Below, one piece after another: positions 61,486-64,000 of a stretch of 64,000 bases of DNA; the stretch's first letter is position 1; each line of letters starts with the position of its first letter. Source of the stretch: Sporosarcina sp. FSL W8-0480 (GTDB lineage Bacteria; Bacillota; Bacilli; Bacillales_A; Planococcaceae); contig NZ_CP150166.1 in the NCBI RefSeq assembly GCF_037963765.1, positions 842,001 through 906,000 on the forward strand, read 5' to 3'. The notes below the pieces were generated by a model. The model was not told the origin of the DNA and made no database searches. It saw only the letters and a list, made by a program, of their open reading frames with translations. Made by a program: the position numbers and the translations under genes.

Positions 61486-62859
61486 GTGAAAAGACAATTG
61501 ACTGAACTTGCAGGATGGTTGAACGCCGACGGTCAGCATATGGAAAATACAATCGTTACAGGGGCTTCGATTGACACGCGGACATTGTCGAAAGGTGACT
61601 TATTCATCCCGTTCCGTGGCGAACAGGTGAATGGGCACCAATATGTCCAACAAGCATTCGAAAAAGGGGCGGCAGCATCGCTTTGGCTGAAGGATGAACC
61701 TGGAGCACCCGCAGATTTGCCGCTTATTTTTGTTGATGATTCAGAGCTTGCACTTCAGCAACTTGCGCGTGAATATCGTAATAATCTTACATGCAAATTT
61801 ATCGGCGTCACTGGATCGAACGGTAAGACATCGACTAAAGATTTAATCACAAGTGTATTGTCACCACATTATAAAGTCCGTAAAACAGAAGGGAATTTTA
61901 ATAATCAGCTTGGATTGCCCTTAACAATCTTGTCGCTTGAAGATGATACGGAAATCGCTGTCCTTGAAATGGGGATGAGCGGTTTCGGTGAGATTTCATT
62001 CCTCTCAGAATTGGCAAAGCCGCATTTCGCGGTCATTTCAAATATCGGTGAAGCACATATGCAGGACCTTGGATCTCGCGAAGGGATTGCAAAGGCTAAA
62101 TTTGAAATCATCGATGGTTTGCAGGATGACGGAAAGCTGTTCTATGACGGTGATGAACCGTTATTAAGGAATCTTGTTAAATCACATCCAGCCATCCAAA
62201 CAGTCTCCTTCGGTTACTCAGAATCTGCAAATCTAAAACTTGTGAAGATGGAATCAGGGGATGGAGGAAGTAATTTTAATGTTACCGGTATAGTGGAAGG
62301 TGACTTTACGATTCCTGTTTTCGGTGCCCATCAAGTGAAAAACTCACTTGCTGCAATATTAATTGCCAATGAATTGGGGATGAGCCAAGAGCAGATTGCT
62401 TCTGCACTTTTAAATGCGAATCTAACGGATATGAGGATGCAACCTGTCATAGTAAAAAGCGGGGCGTTATTTATCAATGATGCTTACAATGCGGCACCTA
62501 CATCCATGCAAGCCGCACTTTCATTCTTGGGAGAGACTGGACTCCGAAAAGAAAAATGGGCTGTATTAGGCGATATGTTAGAACTTGGTGATAATGAACG
62601 GACTTACCATGAATCGATTGCCCACCAGCTTAACAAAATACAATTGAAGGGGATCCTTTTATATGGACCGCGAATGAAATGGCTTTATGATGAGCTAATG
62701 AAAACTGGGGACGATTCAAAAATCATTTGGTCGGAAGACAATTACGAACCACTTATTAGAGAGCTTGTAGCTAATAGCGACAAAGACTCCATCGTTTTAC
62801 TAAAAGGGTCAAGAGGTATGGCCCTTGAAAAAATACTGAACGGCGTAATGGAAGCGTGA
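61486..62859 (+). CDS. murF: UDP-MurNAc-tripeptide D-Ala-D-Ala ligase
   Basis: A 457-residue Mur ligase attaching D-Ala-D-Ala to the UDP-muramyl tripeptide. It has the N-terminal substrate domain (TGASIDTRTLSKGDLFIPF), the P-loop GVTGSNGKTSTKD, the central FNNQLGLPLTILSL and EMGMSGFGEI, and the C-terminal NDAYNAAPTSMQAAL. GTG at 61486. It is coupled to the downstream esterase by a 4-bp overlap. Confidence 0.95.
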   Translation: MKRQLTELAGWLNADGQHMENTIVTGASIDTRTLSKGDLFIPFRGEQVNGHQYVQQAFEKGAAASLWLKDEPGAPADLPLIFVDDSELALQQLAREYRNNLTCKFIGVTGSNGKTSTKDLITSVLSPHYKVRKTEGNFNNQLGLPLTILSLEDDTEIAVLEMGMSGFGEISFLSELAKPHFAVISNIGEAHMQDLGSREGIAKAKFEIIDGLQDDGKLFYDGDEPLLRNLVKSHPAIQTVSFGYSESANLKLVKMESGDGGSNFNVTGIVEGDFTIPVFGAHQVKNSLAAILIANELGMSQEQIASALLNANLTDMRMQPVIVKSGALFINDAYNAAPTSMQAALSFLGETGLRKEKWAVLGDMLELGDNERTYHESIAHQLNKIQLKGILLYGPRMKWLYDELMKTGDDSKIIWSEDNYEPLIRELVANSDKDSIVLLKGSRGMALEKILNGVMEA

Positions 62860-63560
62860 AAACGGGCGTTTTGTTTCTTCACGGGTTTACCGGCGGTCCA
62901 TTTGAAGTCCGTCCTCTCATCGACTATTTGAAAGAGGAGACGGACTGGATCTTTAGGACACCAATCCTGCCTGGGCATGATTTCCCGATGGATTTGGGCA
63001 AAGCATCTGCAGAAGCTTGGATGATGGAGGCTGAGCTGAGCCTGAATCGATTGAGGAAAGAGGTTGACCGGGTAATCGTAGTCGGATTTTCAATGGGCGG
63101 GATCATTGCCTTATATTTAAGCTTGCGCTATCCGATTGATAAGCTAGTATTACTAAGTGCCGCGGCCAAGTACATTAGTCCAAAAATACTTCTTGAGGAC
63201 ATGGCGATTATGCTGTCGGAATCAGTGACGAAAAACTATCCACCGAATACGTTTTATCATTTGTATGAGTATAAATTACGAAACACCCCTATACACTCGA
63301 TGAAAGAGTTTTTACGCGTCGTTAAAATGGTGGAGCCGTATTACGGTAACATCACTACACCCGTTTGTGTAGTTCAAGGGAAAAAGGATGGCATCGTTCC
63401 ATTTTCGACTGCAGAACATTTGCTGCATTCCCTTGGCTCCATGCAGAAGCAATTGATTGTTTCGGAAAAGGGGAAGCATCATATTTGTTATAGCGATGAC
63501 CACCATGAATGGTTTCCGCAAGTTTATGAATTTATGCGAAAAAAACAAGGCGAATTCTGA
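62856..63560 (+). CDS. Alpha/beta-hydrolase, Est30-like carboxylesterase
   Basis: A 234-residue hydrolase with oxyanion region LFLHGFTGGPFEVRPL, nucleophile elbow GFSMGG (Ser about 77), acid in GKKDGIVPFSTAE and a His near KGKHHICYSDDHHEWF. It resembles carboxylesterase Est30 of Geobacillus and B. subtilis YvaK. GTG at 62856 overlaps the murF stop (GTGA), so it is translated with cell wall genes although its role there is unknown. Confidence 0.88.
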   Translation: MKTGVLFLHGFTGGPFEVRPLIDYLKEETDWIFRTPILPGHDFPMDLGKASAEAWMMEAELSLNRLRKEVDRVIVVGFSMGGIIALYLSLRYPIDKLVLLSAAAKYISPKILLEDMAIMLSESVTKNYPPNTFYHLYEYKLRNTPIHSMKEFLRVVKMVEPYYGNITTPVCVVQGKKDGIVPFSTAEHLLHSLGSMQKQLIVSEKGKHHICYSDDHHEWFPQVYEFMRKKQGEF

Positions 63561-63912
63561 TTATTACTTTATAATGCAGATTGATTGCGGTTAGTTCCAG
63601 ACCGTGATAAACTACTATGAGTATTGGATACATTTACACGAGACTCTTCCGGTGGCGAAGAGTACTTTTTTTTGAATAAAACGGTTTATAGTCACTTTCC
63701 CGTTTTTAAATAAACCGTCGGCAAAGACCAGCTTTCCTTTCACTATTGCCTCTGAAATCCAAGAAGTTCAAGCCCCTTTGAACTTCGCCCACTACAGAGA
63801 ATCAAAAAATATCGGAAACGTTCCCATATAAGTTTAAGGCTCGAATTTGCCGTGCTTTCATTTGCAAATGTAACCAATTGCTAAATGAAGAAATCAAAGG
63901 AGATTGAGAAGT
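63561..63912. other. Structured leader region before cshA
   Basis: After the terminator at 63643, about 240 bp precede cshA with no gene. They contain an inverted repeat ACGGTTTAT/ATAAACCGT (about 63680-63719) and a hairpin GAAGTTCAA-N6-TTGAACTTC (63763-63786). This could be a long 5' untranslated leader, as known for cold-linked DEAD-box helicase mRNAs. No promoter was identified with confidence. Confidence 0.5.
63643..63673 (+). terminator. Terminator of the ddl-murF-esterase operon
   Basis: ACTCTTC pairs with GAAGAGT around CGGTGGC, followed by AC and eight T residues. Confidence 0.85.
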
Positions 63913-64000
63913 TTGACGAAATTTTCAGAACTTAATATCAGCGAATCCACACAAAATGCATTGCTGCGCATGGGATTTGAAGAAGCAACACCGATTCAAG
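63913..64000 (+). CDS. cshA: DEAD-box RNA helicase CshA (3' end outside window)
   Basis: Only 29 residues are visible. They form the start and Q-motif of a DEAD-box helicase: TKFSELNISESTQNALLRMG then FEEATPIQ. TTG at 63913 lies 8 bp after AAAGGAGATT. The position after murF is the same as in B. subtilis (ddl-murF-cshA), where CshA acts in the RNA degradosome and ribosome assembly. The symbol rests on context and the Q-motif only. Confidence 0.82.
   Translation, partial: MTKFSELNISESTQNALLRMGFEEATPIQ

Overview
The window looks like chromosome of a low-to-moderate GC, Gram-positive, rod-shaped member of the Bacillales, most likely a Planococcaceae such as Sporosarcina. This is inferred from protein resemblance: close homologues of Bacillus subtilis YclOPQ, NiaP, PpaC, MntR, TcyP, YpuA, CsoR/CopZ/CopA and RodA, a complete seven-gene Mrp antiporter operon, strong AGGAGG ribosome sites and many TTG/GTG starts. 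No rRNA, tRNA, CRISPR array or prophage was seen.

Layout. 1-3660: the end of a petrobactin-type siderophore importer (yclO-yclP-yclQ) and the niacin permease niaP with a readable promoter and operator. 3661-10560: a long 20-bp tandem array, then a uracil-DNA glycosylase, a P-loop kinase, a BmrA-like ABC exporter, a 3-methyladenine DNA glycosylase, a DJ-1/PfpI stress protein and a YkvI-type membrane protein. 10561-16513: hmp and nsrR back to back (nitric oxide defence), pyrophosphatase ppaC, an AAA ATPase, a Rieske oxidoreductase and a FrnE-type DsbA protein. 16730-22523: mrpABCDEFG on the minus strand, facing a KdpD-like universal stress domain gene. 23567-30374: murB, a YceI protein with twin operators, a DmpA-type peptidase, cadC-cadA and a double GNAT protein. 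30669-42642: mntR, cvfB, several acetyltransferases, a second-type yidC, a VanY carboxypeptidase, cardiolipin synthase and tcyP. 42801-51407: an XRE-TPR regulator, an MFS exporter with twin palindromes, an S41 peptidase, tldD-tldE, and an ArsR-AHSA1-flavin reductase operon. 51456-55925: an MFS pump and the copper module csoR-copZ / copA. 56113-58800: a small gene and a tandem array split by an IS256-family element. 58816-64000: rodA, ddl, murF, an esterase and the start of cshA.

How the genes work together. Metal and ion balance dominates: iron import, Mn sensing by MntR, Cd/Zn export by CadA, Cu export by CopA, and Na+/H+ exchange by Mrp. Redox and nitrosative defence (Hmp/NsrR, FrnE, DJ-1), DNA repair (two glycosylases) and cell wall synthesis (MurB, Ddl, MurF, RodA, VanY) make up most of the rest. 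Many regulators sit beside operators that can be read by eye.

The most unusual signal is in the intergenic DNA. At least eight loci carry short tandem arrays with a unit of 20 or 21 bp, in which one half (about 8-12 bp) is conserved and the other half varies. Six unrelated anchor sequences occur, yet the period is nearly the same (exactly 20 or 21 bp where it could be measured in six of eight loci). One array has been interrupted by an IS256-family insertion that duplicated 8-9 bp of the repeat. A second repeat class is a palindromic interspersed element with covarying ends (three copies).
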